From a virus: DNA of 26,538 bases. The notes beneath the pieces are model-generated. The model saw only the letters and a program-made list of their open reading frames with translations. It did no database searches and was not told the DNA's origin. Both the position numbers and the translations under genes were made by a program. Numbering within the stretch: the stretch's first letter is position 1; each line of letters starts with the position of its first letter. The stretch lies in IMG/VR virus record IMGVR_UViG_3300044615_001162, positions 1 to 26,538 of that record, one strand, 5' to 3'. Shown piece after piece: positions 7,454 through 16,429 of this stretch.

Positions 7454-10400
7454 ATGAACATAACCGAGCTCGATCAATACCGTCTCAGTGACGCTGTAAA
7501 ATTCAATCAAACACTGAACCCTCGACTTTGGGACGATCGCGAAAAAATGCGTCCCAAAGTTCGAGAGGCGCTGCTGCGCATTGCTGAAGATTTTCGTGAA
7601 TTTTTGGGTGTGAACGACGTTCAACTCAAAGACATCACAGTTTCTGGCAGCAATGCTGCTTATACCTACACACCACAGTCAGACATTGATCTACACTTGG
7701 TTGTAGACTTGCCCGAAGCTGACAGCAGTGAAGTTTATCGCGAGCTGTTTGATGCCAAAAAGTACCAATATAATGACATCCACAACATCACCATTGGCGG
7801 GTATGATGTAGAGTTGTACGTGGAAAATGCCAATGAACCACCAGTGAGTCAGGGTGTGTACAGTGTGCTGAACGACCAATGGGTAGAAGTGCCTCGACGC
7901 CGAAAAGCACAGGTGGACGATGTCAGTACCAAAAACAAGTACAATGACTTGGTCAACCGTATCAGCAGTGCCATGGAGTCCGGCAATGCTGAAGCATTGG
8001 CATCACTGATGACCAAAATAAAAACCATGCGCCAAGCAGGGTTAGAACAGCATGGCGAGTTTGGACCAGAGAATTTGGCATTCAAAATGCTGCGCAGCCA
8101 AGGCTGGATCAAGAAGCTGGTAGACGCAAGAAATGCTGCTCAAGACCGTGAAATGAGCTTGGACGAACGACGCCGACGCCGCAAGAAACCGCGAGTCACT
8201 TACGGCTGGGGTGGATTTGGCGGCTACTGGTATCCAGGCACTGCTTATGCTGGACAAGACCAACCCGCTGGCAGCGAAGGCACAGAAAGTGTCAAAGAAT
8301 CTCAACACACAGACAATGCTCCCAAACTGCGCACCAGTCTAGAACAAATCATCAAAGAATTTGTGGAAGCCATCAAACAAGAGCTTGGCATTCAACAACT
8401 GCCTGTGATCAAACTGCGCCATGATCCTGAATGGACCAGACGCAACGGCAGCTTTGGTCGCTATGATCCTGATCACAATGTGTTGTACGTGGCCACTGCT
8501 GGTCGTCATGTGCTGGATATACTACGCACGTTGGCTCACGAACTCACTCACAGACGCCAAGCTGAACTGGAAGACATTCCAGACTGGGGCGGTGAGACTG
8601 GATCTAGATTTGAAGACGAAGCCAATGCCATGGCCGGACGCATCATGCGACATCTGGCAGATCAACATCCTGAGTACTTTGCGGACATTGAACTCACTGA
8701 AGCAGCGTCAGGTTACATTCCCAAGAACAGGCGTGAAGCTCGGATGCCTCAGTATGCCATGGCTCTCAGCGTGGACATCAAGCCTGGGCAAACTGGCACT
8801 GAAGCCAACAAATTGGGGTTGAAAACAGGACCCAATGGTGAACCCACTCTGCTGATGAAATCAGCCAATCTGCTCAAAGAATATAAAGAATTCAAACGTC
8901 AGCTATCTCGCAACAATCCTGATCTCAACGATCCTCCAGGACCTGAATTTCGTCCCACCATGCCTGCTGGCACAGTCAAAGTAGATGTCAGTGATGTGTA
9001 TGACTGGTACAAACTGGGCACTCACATCAGCAATTTGAAAGGTCTTGGGCATCATGATTTTGGTGCTGGACCTCCTAGTACCATTGTGAGTTTTGGTGAC
9101 GAAGACACCGAACACAAATTTATTCAAGACCTCCGCGCCACTGGCCTGGATGTCACAGACATAGATCCGCGTGACCCCCGGCAATCGCCTGGTATGAAAA
9201 AGATCAAAACAGATCCCACATACAACGTAGACGAAAGTGAAGTGTTGGACGAAATCAAAATGTCGCCCACCAATCTACATGCAGAAGCTGCCAAGACAGG
9301 TGCCAGGGCCGGCATGGAATTTGAAATGATTGTGCCACCCATGGGTGGCGCCGATGATGTAGAATACGAACCTGACTACGACCGAGACCAGCGCTGCCGC
9401 AGTATTGATGATGCTGTGGAATTTTTCCAGGACGGTGACGGGGATGTAGAACGCCTACGAAAGCGCATGAGGGCTGACTATGAAGAATGGGTCATGGACC
9501 AGATTGACAATGATTGGTACAACAACAAAGACGATGTAATTCGCAGTTGGGTACAAGAAAATGTAGATCCCGCAGAGTGGTTGCCTCTGGTAGATGACAA
9601 CACCAGTGAAGAAGAAGCATTTGAACAGTTTGTGGGAGACATTGTAGACGACCCCACCAGTGATTACTATGACCAAGCTCTGGATGAGTTTAGGGAAGAG
9701 AAATATCAAGACTATGACGAAAACGACTGGTTAAGAGATCAAGATCTTGACCGGATGAGTTCGATTGAAAATGCCTATGACATTTCATGGCCTTACTGGA
9801 ACGAAATCAGCAGTGGAGCAGGAGTAGACATTGACCAAGTGGCTGACAGTTTCAGTCAAGCCATTGGCCGACCTGTTATTGCCAGCTATCGCTATAAAGG
9901 TGCTGAGAGAGAAGAAGGGAAGTACTTTGTCGAGCCCGATGGTAGTTTGAAGCCTAACAGTTCAGATGACATGGGATTGGAATTTGGCACTCCCAAAGGC
10001 GGACTGCCTTTGGACGAATTGTTGAGTGATCTCCCCAAAGTCAAGGCCTGGGCCATTAAGAATGGTTGCTACACCGGCAAAGCCAATAAAACTGGCCTAC
10101 ACATCAACGTGTCTGTGCCTGGCTATGATCTGTCAAAACTGGACTATGTGAAGTTGGCACTGTTACTGGGCGACGAATATGTGCTACAACAATTTGGGCG
10201 CAGCGCAGAACCCTATGCCAAATCTAGCATGATCAAGGTGCGAGAAATTGTGCGGCAAAATCCCAACCAAGCACAGGCCTTGTTGGATAAAATGCGTGGG
10301 CACATGAATCAGTTTGCCAGCAGAGTCATACAGTCGGGCAGCGAAGAAAAAATGGTGTCTATCAATACTCAGGACAAAGATGTTTACATTGAGTTTCGCT

Positions 10401-12100
10401 CACCCGGTGGCGACTGGCTCAAGGCCAACTTTGACAAAATTGAAAACACACTGATGCGATTTGTTGTGGCCACAGCCGCTGCCTTTGATCCTGAAGCTTA
10501 CCGAGAAGAATATCAAAAGAAGCTGTATGACCTGTTGACTGGTAAGACTGCCACCCGTGATCCAAAAACAGGTGATATAGAATGGACAATTGATGCCAAA
10601 GCTCCGGTATGGTACAAAGATGAAAGAACAGTCGATGGCAAAAAAGTATTCACTCCCAAACAGCGTCCAGCATTTAGCACAACAGTTACAGCATCAACAG
10701 CCGATGCTGCTTGGAAAAAAGCTCAAGAGCAAAATTCCACTGAATTGTCTGGTGCCAAAAAAAGTGACTATGTGATTGAACCCAAGAAAAAATCTCAATC
10801 CAACAATGAAGATCTACTGAAGATATTTTCTCAATATTCTGCTGGCAAGCTGCCAGAGTCGGCTTTACGAAGTTTTGTCAAACAAGCACAGTTAAAACGC
10901 CAGATAGCCCGAGATCCCACAGGCGGTCAACAGTACTGGTGGCGTGTGTACAAAGATGGCAAAGGTGCTCGCAACGGTGCCATGATAGAAGTGGTGGCAC
11001 GTACCAAGGCCGAAGCCATTGACAAAGCCGGAGCTGAATGGGGTCTGTTTTCAAAAGAATATCGCAACCTTATGGATGCCGAACCCATTAGGCCTTACGA
11101 TCAATCTCCTGCGAAGGCCCGAGTGGGTGAGCCGCAGCCAGTGGGACAACAGATTGACTACGAAATTTTCAATGTGCCCAACAGCACAGTGGTACACAAT
11201 TTTAGAGCTAGAGACGACGAAGCTGCATTGGCATATTTTGATCAATACATGTCACCCGACGATAGCATCTTCTACGATGTGCGCAGAGCTCCAGCAGCAC
11301 CACAACAAACCTACCTAATTAACAACGGCAGGTATAACACCTCATCTATTAGATCCTCTAGTACAGAAGATGCTATACAGCAATTCAGAGATCGTATAAG
11401 CAATGAATCCAATCCATCAACTTATAGTTTGATATCTGCCGACAATCAAGTTGTGGCCAGAGGCGGAGACCAAGGCACTGGCACACATACCTACAGAGCG
11501 TTTGACCTTAGAAACAACCAAACTCTTGGCACATTCCAAGGCGGTGAGCCAGGATCAGATTCAGCTGCTGAAGCATTTGCTGATATGTTGGCTAGAGAAG
11601 GTATCTCAGCCCAGTATGCTGATTATGAACTGCTGGGACAAGAGCGTCAACGATCACACCCCACTGCTGCCCGCCCCAACCGACCCAATGTAGGCACACA
11701 AACCGACATGGAAAACAGACTGGGCTGGCCAGGTCAAACTGGCGATGCCAACTACGAAATTGTGGATCGTAGAACTCAGCAGCCTGTGTTCTTGTTCGTT
11801 GCCAACACTGAAGCTGACGCTGCGCAAAAATACCAGCAATGGTTAGCTGCGGCTGGCTACTCGTCAGATCCCCAAGAACTTGGATGGCGTCAACGGGAAA
11901 CCACACAGGCCACACCACAGCAATCCAGCGGTGAGTTTACAGGCAACTGGTTGATCCAGGATCCTCAAGGCCGCACCATACACAGATTTGGTGGAGTGGG
12001 CAATGTTCAAAGCGATGCCAATCGCGTGGCCATTGCCTGGTTGCGAGCACACCCTGGCAGCATGCAAGCTGGAGTTACAGTAGTTCCGGAGATGCAATAA
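7454..12100 (+). CDS. Giant multi-domain protein: nucleotidyltransferase, zincin and amidoligase domains plus C-terminal repeats
   Basis: 1548 residues. (a) 1-150: minimal nucleotidyltransferase, with G65-S66, D77-I-D79 and D118. (b) About 290-400: zincin-type peptidase, with HELTH at 362-366 and a likely third ligand in FEDEAN (E387 or E389). (c) About 417-600: unassigned region. (d) About 615-1000: matches the putative amidoligase family (glutamine-synthetase-like fold), with GMEFEM from 620, a GLEFGTPKGG stretch, TGLHIN at 880-885 and EFR at 980-982. (e) About 1130-1548: at least six degenerate repeats beginning near 1161, 1236, 1287, 1347, 1434 and 1499. LTE416 before AA resembles a prohead-protease site. 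The late-type promoter and neighbours suggest a virion or injected multi-enzyme cargo. It could act on host proteins or peptidoglycan peptides; the substrate is unknown. Confidence 0.85.
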   Translation: MNITELDQYRLSDAVKFNQTLNPRLWDDREKMRPKVREALLRIAEDFREFLGVNDVQLKDITVSGSNAAYTYTPQSDIDLHLVVDLPEADSSEVYRELFDAKKYQYNDIHNITIGGYDVELYVENANEPPVSQGVYSVLNDQWVEVPRRRKAQVDDVSTKNKYNDLVNRISSAMESGNAEALASLMTKIKTMRQAGLEQHGEFGPENLAFKMLRSQGWIKKLVDARNAAQDREMSLDERRRRRKKPRVTYGWGGFGGYWYPGTAYAGQDQPAGSEGTESVKESQHTDNAPKLRTSLEQIIKEFVEAIKQELGIQQLPVIKLRHDPEWTRRNGSFGRYDPDHNVLYVATAGRHVLDILRTLAHELTHRRQAELEDIPDWGGETGSRFEDEANAMAGRIMRHLADQHPEYFADIELTEAASGYIPKNRREARMPQYAMALSVDIKPGQTGTEANKLGLKTGPNGEPTLLMKSANLLKEYKEFKRQLSRNNPDLNDPPGPEFRPTMPAGTVKVDVSDVYDWYKLGTHISNLKGLGHHDFGAGPPSTIVSFGDEDTEHKFIQDLRATGLDVTDIDPRDPRQSPGMKKIKTDPTYNVDESEVLDEIKMSPTNLHAEAAKTGARAGMEFEMIVPPMGGADDVEYEPDYDRDQRCRSIDDAVEFFQDGDGDVERLRKRMRADYEEWVMDQIDNDWYNNKDDVIRSWVQENVDPAEWLPLVDDNTSEEEAFEQFVGDIVDDPTSDYYDQALDEFREEKYQDYDENDWLRDQDLDRMSSIENAYDISWPYWNEISSGAGVDIDQVADSFSQAIGRPVIASYRYKGAEREEGKYFVEPDGSLKPNSSDDMGLEFGTPKGGLPLDELLSDLPKVKAWAIKNGCYTGKANKTGLHINVSVPGYDLSKLDYVKLALLLGDEYVLQQFGRSAEPYAKSSMIKVREIVRQNPNQAQALLDKMRGHMNQFASRVIQSGSEEKMVSINTQDKDVYIEFRSPGGDWLKANFDKIENTLMRFVVATAAAFDPEAYREEYQKKLYDLLTGKTATRDPKTGDIEWTIDAKAPVWYKDERTVDGKKVFTPKQRPAFSTTVTASTADAAWKKAQEQNSTELSGAKKSDYVIEPKKKSQSNNEDLLKIFSQYSAGKLPESALRSFVKQAQLKRQIARDPTGGQQYWWRVYKDGKGARNGAMIEVVARTKAEAIDKAGAEWGLFSKEYRNLMDAEPIRPYDQSPAKARVGEPQPVGQQIDYEIFNVPNSTVVHNFRARDDEAALAYFDQYMSPDDSIFYDVRRAPAAPQQTYLINNGRYNTSSIRSSSTEDAIQQFRDRISNESNPSTYSLISADNQVVARGGDQGTGTHTYRAFDLRNNQTLGTFQGGEPGSDSAAEAFADMLAREGISAQYADYELLGQERQRSHPTAARPNRPNVGTQTDMENRLGWPGQTGDANYEIVDRRTQQPVFLFVANTEADAAQKYQQWLAAAGYSSDPQELGWRQRETTQATPQQSSGEFTGNWLIQDPQGRTIHRFGGVGNVQSDANRVAIAWLRAHPGSMQAGVTVVPEMQ
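10934..12097 (+). repeat. Degenerate tandem protein repeats encoded at the 3' end of the giant gene
   Basis: Six copies of one small module begin near 10934, 11159, 11312, 11492, 11753 and 11948, spaced 51-87 residues. The shared pattern is Y/W-x-I/V/F, a turn, a second strand ending in F-x-A/S, then a helix with D/E-x-x-A (examples YEIVDRRTQQPVFLFVANTE and NWLIQDPQGRTIHRFGG). The DNA is diverged, so the duplications are old or the modules were gathered separately. Similar modules occur in four neighbouring genes. Confidence 0.55.
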
Positions 12101-12139
12101 ATCTAGCATCTTTGGTTTACAACAAAACAACAAAACAAG

Positions 12140-12145
12140 TAAATA
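12140..12145 (+). promoter_or_regulatory. T4-type late promoter core, TAAATA
   Basis: TAAATA lies 17 bases before the ATG at 12163. An ATG at 12150 opens a three-codon reading frame (ATG GAG ATT TAA) whose GGAG at 12152-12155 is also the Shine-Dalgarno of the true start. Confidence 0.45.
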
Positions 12146-12162
12146 CAGTATGGAGATTTAAA

Positions 12163-13449
12163 ATGAAAGTCACAGACATTGTAACTGAGTCAAACAGCAA
12201 ATCTATTGCCAACGAAGCCGTTCCTTTTATACCGTTAGCAGCAGCAGGTGCAAGGATGGCTGCACCAGCCATAGCCAGAGGTGTTTCTAATCTACTAGGG
12301 CGAGGTGCAAAGCCAGCAACCGATGCGGTAAGGAAAGATCCCAAATTTGATTTTAGTCTGCCTCGTCCACCAGCTAATTTCAGTCAACCAGGCACTATGC
12401 CAACCCAATATAGTACACCCGGTGGATCTGTTATACCGAAGCCGCAGACAATCACTCCAACAAATCCGCCAAACACTCCTCCAGTAACTTTCCAAGGAAG
12501 ATCAGCACCGCCAAGTCCAGCAGCACCAAGAGCACCTAGCATTAACATGCCATCAACAACAGCTCCTACAGGCACTGCTGGGCCAGCAGCTGGCGGCAGA
12601 TCATACACTCCGGTAGATCCTAAAAGTACAACACTAGGTAGATCTAGCACTTCAGATGCGCCAAGAGGCGCGACTAAAGGGGAGATAGCTGCTGGCACCG
12701 CTCTTGGACTTGGTTCTGTCGCTGGTGGTGCTGCCTGGCAACTTGGCCAAGGCAGAGAACCAACACCTTCAGCAGCTACAACCAGTACCAAATCTCAAAC
12801 TCTCGGTAGTTCTCCTATGAGATATAACGCAAGTACGCCGCCAACTAGCCCAGCTGCTACAGTAGCGCCGTCGGCTCCGGCTGCTAGAACAGCACCACCA
12901 AGACCAGCTGGAGGCCCACAGCAGGGGGTTGTGGGATCTCAACTGGCTGCTTTGAGCGGCGGTGAATTTGCAACTCGAGCAGATCGCACCAATCAAGAAA
13001 AAGTTGATGCCATTTTGGGCACAGGATACAAGGCTGGCAGTGCTGCTGCCAACACAGCATTGAGAGATTATTACAAAGCCAACCCACCCCAGTCGGACGC
13101 CCAAAGACAAGAGTTAGTGCAGCAAATTTTCAATCAGAATATGGAACGTGCTCGTCAGCTATCTGCCCAGCAGCAAGCCGCTAATGCTCGACAAGAGTTG
13201 GAGAGGGACAACCCCAGGCTGAGAACAGAGCCAACTGGCAGCGCAGCACCAGCTGCTGGTTCAGCAGCTTCCTTTACTCCAGCACCAGTACCGCCTGCCC
13301 CTGTTGCTGCTCCCAATGGTCAGGGCACACCTGTGAAATCAGGCACTGGACAGACCTGGACAGACAGCAGTGGCCAGCCCATTGTTACCATGCCCGAAGA
13401 AAAAAACAGCTTGATGAGATTGTTGAAGTTGTCTGGTCAAAAGCACTGA
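12163..13449 (+). CDS. Low-complexity Pro/Ala/Ser/Thr-rich protein with CTS-like N-terminus and membrane-like segments
   Basis: 428 residues. The N-terminus MKVTDIVTES resembles the capsid-targeting peptides of T4 internal proteins and ends in a V-T-E site. Two Gly/Ala-rich hydrophobic stretches, about 19-46 and 175-193 (the latter rich in small residues and GxxxG-like spacing), could insert into membranes. The rest is Pro/Ala/Thr-rich and probably disordered, except a helical, Gln/Arg-rich segment at about 280-345. The start at 12163 is chosen over a longer in-frame form because GGAG (12152-12155) and the late promoter lie just upstream. It could be an ejection protein that helps cargo cross the host membrane, or a scaffold or linker; this is inference. 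Confidence 0.75.
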   Translation: MKVTDIVTESNSKSIANEAVPFIPLAAAGARMAAPAIARGVSNLLGRGAKPATDAVRKDPKFDFSLPRPPANFSQPGTMPTQYSTPGGSVIPKPQTITPTNPPNTPPVTFQGRSAPPSPAAPRAPSINMPSTTAPTGTAGPAAGGRSYTPVDPKSTTLGRSSTSDAPRGATKGEIAAGTALGLGSVAGGAAWQLGQGREPTPSAATTSTKSQTLGSSPMRYNASTPPTSPAATVAPSAPAARTAPPRPAGGPQQGVVGSQLAALSGGEFATRADRTNQEKVDAILGTGYKAGSAAANTALRDYYKANPPQSDAQRQELVQQIFNQNMERARQLSAQQQAANARQELERDNPRLRTEPTGSAAPAAGSAASFTPAPVPPAPVAAPNGQGTPVKSGTGQTWTDSSGQPIVTMPEEKNSLMRLLKLSGQKH

Positions 13450-13472
13450 TCAACCGCTGCGGTGAATAGATC

Positions 13473-14924
13473 ATGCGAGCATCAGAATTTGCTTTGACAG
13501 AATCTCAGACTGCCAAAACAGGCATCATGCAAACTGATGTGTACGGCAGCCGAGCCTATCACGCACGATGTTTGGAACCAGGCTGTGACTGGGAATCACG
13601 CAGATACGACCGTATCCAGCAGGCACAGTCCGCAGCAAAGAAACACGCCGCGACACATTTTGATAAAAAGGCTGTGGCGGAAGGTGCAACCGTAACACGA
13701 ATTGATTCTAAACTTGTTACAGATTTTGCGTCTGGCCTCAAAGCATACAAGCATACAGATGATTGGAGTCAGAGTGGGTTAGATACAGGTGACGATAGTT
13801 ATTGGAAAAACAAAAATCTTAAAACTAACACTACCAAAGGATTGTTTGCTGGTGATCCGCGTAGAACAGCATTATACGCTACAGGCAATGCACATGAAAC
13901 ACGCTATGTAGAATTTACGCAAAACGGTCAACCTATTGTTTATTTTGACCAAAAAGATTTGCCAGCAATGCGTAGTCGTAAAACCTACTTAACTGTGTTT
14001 GATGCTAGCAATTTCAGACAATTACCAACAGGTGAATGGTTTAGTAAAAATCCAGGTAAGCCTATCAAGCAAGTGCCAATCGGTGATCCATTCAAATATA
14101 TCGCTAGTCAAGGGTGGATAGTCCGTGTTACTGATGATTTAGATAAAGTATTCAAACAAGTTCAGAAAATGCACAAAGCAGGCAAAATTCCCTACTATGG
14201 TGCAGAGGGTATGAATGAAAGTAAACAAGGTGTGGCGGAAGGTTTAGACTCCGCAGAAAAAATATCTGGGCTGGTTGATATACCAGCATTTACGCCATCG
14301 GGTGTAGCAAAGGTAGTTAATACCGGTGATAGAATAATGGCAGTTATGAATGTTAAGGGAGTTAACATTCCTTTGTATATCAGCACCGGACAAGGTGGAA
14401 AAGCATCTGTAGCAACTGGGAAATGGTATCCGGTATTTGGTGTAGATCCTTCAACAGGGTGGCTAAACAAAGGCGGGGAAGCATCGATTAACAAATTTTA
14501 CGGAAGTAAGATTTTAGCACTCGCTGCGGCTAGATTAAACAACACATTAGGGGACTTATCTAATGTTGAGGATAAATTACCTGCAATGAAAAGATCAGGC
14601 CAAAGTGTTATCAACAAAGATTTACAACCAATGGGATATTCAGAAGCCGCGGCTAACCCTGATGAATTTAAAAAACGAGTTAATAGTTTTCTCGCTAAAT
14701 TAGGAGAAGGTCCCTTCTATCCAGTAGACAACCCCAAAGAACAAAGTGTGGCGGAAAACTTTGCCGACGGTCGGAAGCCTGGACGTAAAGGCTTGGCCAA
14801 GCGAGTGGGTGTGGACTGTAAACAGCCTGTGAGCAAACTGCGCAGCATAGCCAAAAACTCATCAGGAGAACGGCAACGCATGGCGCACTGGTGTGCCAAC
14901 ATGAAGGCAGGGCGCAAAAAATGA
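13473..14924 (+). CDS. CTS-like N-terminus, zinc finger and VAE-bounded modules with basic C-terminal cassette
   Basis: 483 residues. MRASEFALTE(S) at the start is a capsid-targeting-like peptide. C33, C38, H58 and H62 form a C2H2-like zinc site. Three V-A-E junctions at E70, E256 and E428 split the rest: module 71-256 (unknown, alpha/beta), module 257-428 (unknown, with STGQGGKASVATGKWYPVFG), and a basic end cassette containing RMAHWCANMKAGRKK. The two inner modules are visibly more A/T-rich than the flanks, as if inserted between an original N-terminus and C-terminus. GGTGA at 13461-13465 is a modest ribosome site. The stop overlaps the next start (ATGA). Functions of the modules are unknown; they are probably head-packaged cargo or virion proteins. 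Confidence 0.85.
   Translation: MRASEFALTESQTAKTGIMQTDVYGSRAYHARCLEPGCDWESRRYDRIQQAQSAAKKHAATHFDKKAVAEGATVTRIDSKLVTDFASGLKAYKHTDDWSQSGLDTGDDSYWKNKNLKTNTTKGLFAGDPRRTALYATGNAHETRYVEFTQNGQPIVYFDQKDLPAMRSRKTYLTVFDASNFRQLPTGEWFSKNPGKPIKQVPIGDPFKYIASQGWIVRVTDDLDKVFKQVQKMHKAGKIPYYGAEGMNESKQGVAEGLDSAEKISGLVDIPAFTPSGVAKVVNTGDRIMAVMNVKGVNIPLYISTGQGGKASVATGKWYPVFGVDPSTGWLNKGGEASINKFYGSKILALAAARLNNTLGDLSNVEDKLPAMKRSGQSVINKDLQPMGYSEAAANPDEFKKRVNSFLAKLGEGPFYPVDNPKEQSVAENFADGRKPGRKGLAKRVGVDCKQPVSKLRSIAKNSSGERQRMAHWCANMKAGRKK
13671..14756 (+). repeat. Three VAE-junction DNA repeats in the zinc-finger gene
   Basis: Copies end with the Glu codon at 13680-13682, 14238-14240 and 14754-14756. The core is GTGGCGGAA in all three, and the middle copy reads CAAGGTGTGGCGGAAGGT (14226-14243). 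All use GCG for alanine. They fall exactly where domain boundaries and base composition change, so they look like cassette borders as well as possible protease sites. Confidence 0.7.
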
Positions 14925-15643
14925 GAATTCAAGAAATACAAAGAACTACTGGTGACAAAGAAGGAATCAGCACCAAAGGTTTGAATTTTGATAAAAAAAC
15001 TTTGTCCCAGATCAAGATGTTGCCAGGCAGCAATCGTTTTGGTTATGTTGCTGGTGGCAATAGATCCGTGATATTCAGCGCCGATTATATTATTGACCTG
15101 TTTGATGTCAAACATCCCAAAGACGGACTAAGAAAAGCAGGCTTCCTTGCATTGCGTTCAGCGCCGTGGTTTCCTGTAAAAAACAGCTATCAAGTTTCCA
15201 ATGTTGCCATAGATAATGAATATCGTGGGCAGGGACTGGGTCAAAGCCTATATGGCATAGCAACAAAATTGTTGGGCATGACCATTGTGGCCGATGATGA
15301 ACAAACTCCTGAAGCTCGTAGTTCATGGCTACGCCTGTCACAGGTGCCAGGTGTGGTTATCCGTGGTTATACATCTCTGTTTGCCGATGACTGGGACAAC
15401 CAAGACAATCGCAGTGAAATATATGATGAAAGTGCCAAACGACTGATTAGTGCTTTGTTGCGAGCCGGTGGCCAAGAGCTTGGCGAAAATTCACCCTTTG
15501 TGTATGTAAGTTTTCCAGTGGGAGCCAATGCTGATCGCACTGAATTACAGTCCATACAAAAAGGCATTGGTATCTACAGTGCTCGTCATCCCGAAGAAGG
15601 TGGCACTGCCAATGGACTGTATGCTCAATGGGCAGGTCGCTGA
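14921..15643 (+). CDS. GNAT-family acetyltransferase
   Basis: 240 residues. The acetyl-CoA-binding motif A is clear: strand YQVSNVAID then YRGQGLGQSLY, with R102-G-Q-G-L-G107. A following helix and a SSWLRLSQVPGVVIRGY segment fit motif B. Family members move an acetyl group to an amine on a protein N-terminus, lysine, antibiotic or small metabolite; the substrate is not evident. The first ~80 residues are an additional N-terminal domain starting MRIQEIQ, which only loosely resembles the capsid-targeting peptides of its neighbours. The start overlaps the upstream stop (ATGA), so the gene is translationally coupled to the mosaic protein before it. It may be an injected enzyme that modifies host proteins, by context only. 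Confidence 0.85.
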   Translation: MRIQEIQRTTGDKEGISTKGLNFDKKTLSQIKMLPGSNRFGYVAGGNRSVIFSADYIIDLFDVKHPKDGLRKAGFLALRSAPWFPVKNSYQVSNVAIDNEYRGQGLGQSLYGIATKLLGMTIVADDEQTPEARSSWLRLSQVPGVVIRGYTSLFADDWDNQDNRSEIYDESAKRLISALLRAGGQELGENSPFVYVSFPVGANADRTELQSIQKGIGIYSARHPEEGGTANGLYAQWAGR

Positions 15644-15649
15644 CAGCAA

Positions 15650-15655
15650 TAAATA
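15650..15655 (+). promoter_or_regulatory. T4-type late promoter core, TAAATA
   Basis: TAAATA in the 19-base gap after the GNAT gene, ending eight bases before the ATG at 15663. The predicted leader is about two bases and there is no Shine-Dalgarno. Confidence 0.5.
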
Positions 15656-15662
15656 TAACACT

Positions 15663-15848
15663 ATGCGAGCCAAAGAAGTTGCTGGAGATTACAATCTATG
15701 GGGTGCCAGAGTCAGGGTAAAAAATGCCGACTTTGACGACTCTGTAGACGTGGCTGTGTATGCCAAAACTGCATACATGGCTCAGCAGCTGATTCGAGCA
15801 CAGTATGGCCGCAATGCTGTGATCAGCAATGTAAGGAAAATAGCCTGA
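15663..15848 (+). CDS. 61-residue stand-alone copy of the small beta-alpha module
   Basis: 61 residues. After a start resembling its neighbours (MRAKEV; the first eight bases ATGCGAGC are shared with the genes at 13473, 15848 and 17354) come two strands, a helix (YMAQQLIRAQYG) and a last strand (NAVISNVRKI). This is the same plan as the repeated module in the giant gene. Start 15663 is set by the late promoter and by the shared N-terminus; upstream in-frame codons lie inside the GNAT gene. Its TGA overlaps the next ATG (TGATG). Function is unknown. Confidence 0.7.
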   Translation: MRAKEVAGDYNLWGARVRVKNADFDDSVDVAVYAKTAYMAQQLIRAQYGRNAVISNVRKIA

Positions 15849-16429
15849 TGCGAGCCAGCGAATTTGTCACCGAAGCCTGCTGGTCAGATTATCAACAGCA
15901 GGGCATGAAGCGCAAGGGCAATAGAATGGTGCCTAACTGTGTGAAAAAAGAAAGCGCAGATCAAACCATGCCGGCTCTCACCTCAGACGAAGTGCGCCGT
16001 ATTCAACATGTGTTGAATGTTAAGTTTGGCGCCAATCTTGACGTGGATGGTAAAATGGGACCTTTGACTCGCGCAAGCATTCAGCAGCTATTGCCAGCTA
16101 TTAAAAAAACAGCAGCTCCAAATCCCAATAGGACCACGGCGGTACAAGGCGGCTATCTAAAACAAGGCATGATCAAAAACGAGCTAGACGAAGATCTACG
16201 CAAGTGGTTCCGTGAAAAATGGGTGCGTTTTGGTCCTGACGGCAAAATACGTGGCGACTGTGCCAGAGGCAGCAGCAGTGAAGGCAAGCCCAAGTGTTTG
16301 CCCCAAAGCAAAGCACAGGCTCTGGGCAAAAAAGGTCGTGCGTCAGCAGCAGCAAGAAAGCGCAGGCAAGACCCCAATCCAGAACGCTCAGGATCTGCTA
16401 TCAACGTGGCCACAAGGAAGAAAAAATGA
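15848..16429 (+). CDS. CTS-like N-terminus, PG-binding-like domain and DUF5872-like basic tail
   Basis: 193 residues. MRASEFVTEA (1-10) is capsid-targeting-like with a V-T-E site. A short cassette follows with Cys11 and Cys31 (CWSDYQQQGMKRKGNRMVPN then C). Residues about 44-85 match the PG_binding_1 helical repeat (LTSDEVRRIQHVLN, then VDGKMGPLTRASIQQL). Residues about 113-193 resemble DUF5872 (DLRKWFREKW, cysteines at 138 and 150, then a Lys/Arg-rich end). It may bind peptidoglycan or, through the basic tail, packaged DNA; neither is shown. Both ends overlap neighbouring genes (TGATG and ATGA), so it sits in one translation-coupled cluster. Confidence 0.85.
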   Translation: MRASEFVTEACWSDYQQQGMKRKGNRMVPNCVKKESADQTMPALTSDEVRRIQHVLNVKFGANLDVDGKMGPLTRASIQQLLPAIKKTAAPNPNRTTAVQGGYLKQGMIKNELDEDLRKWFREKWVRFGPDGKIRGDCARGSSSEGKPKCLPQSKAQALGKKGRASAAARKRRQDPNPERSGSAINVATRKKK

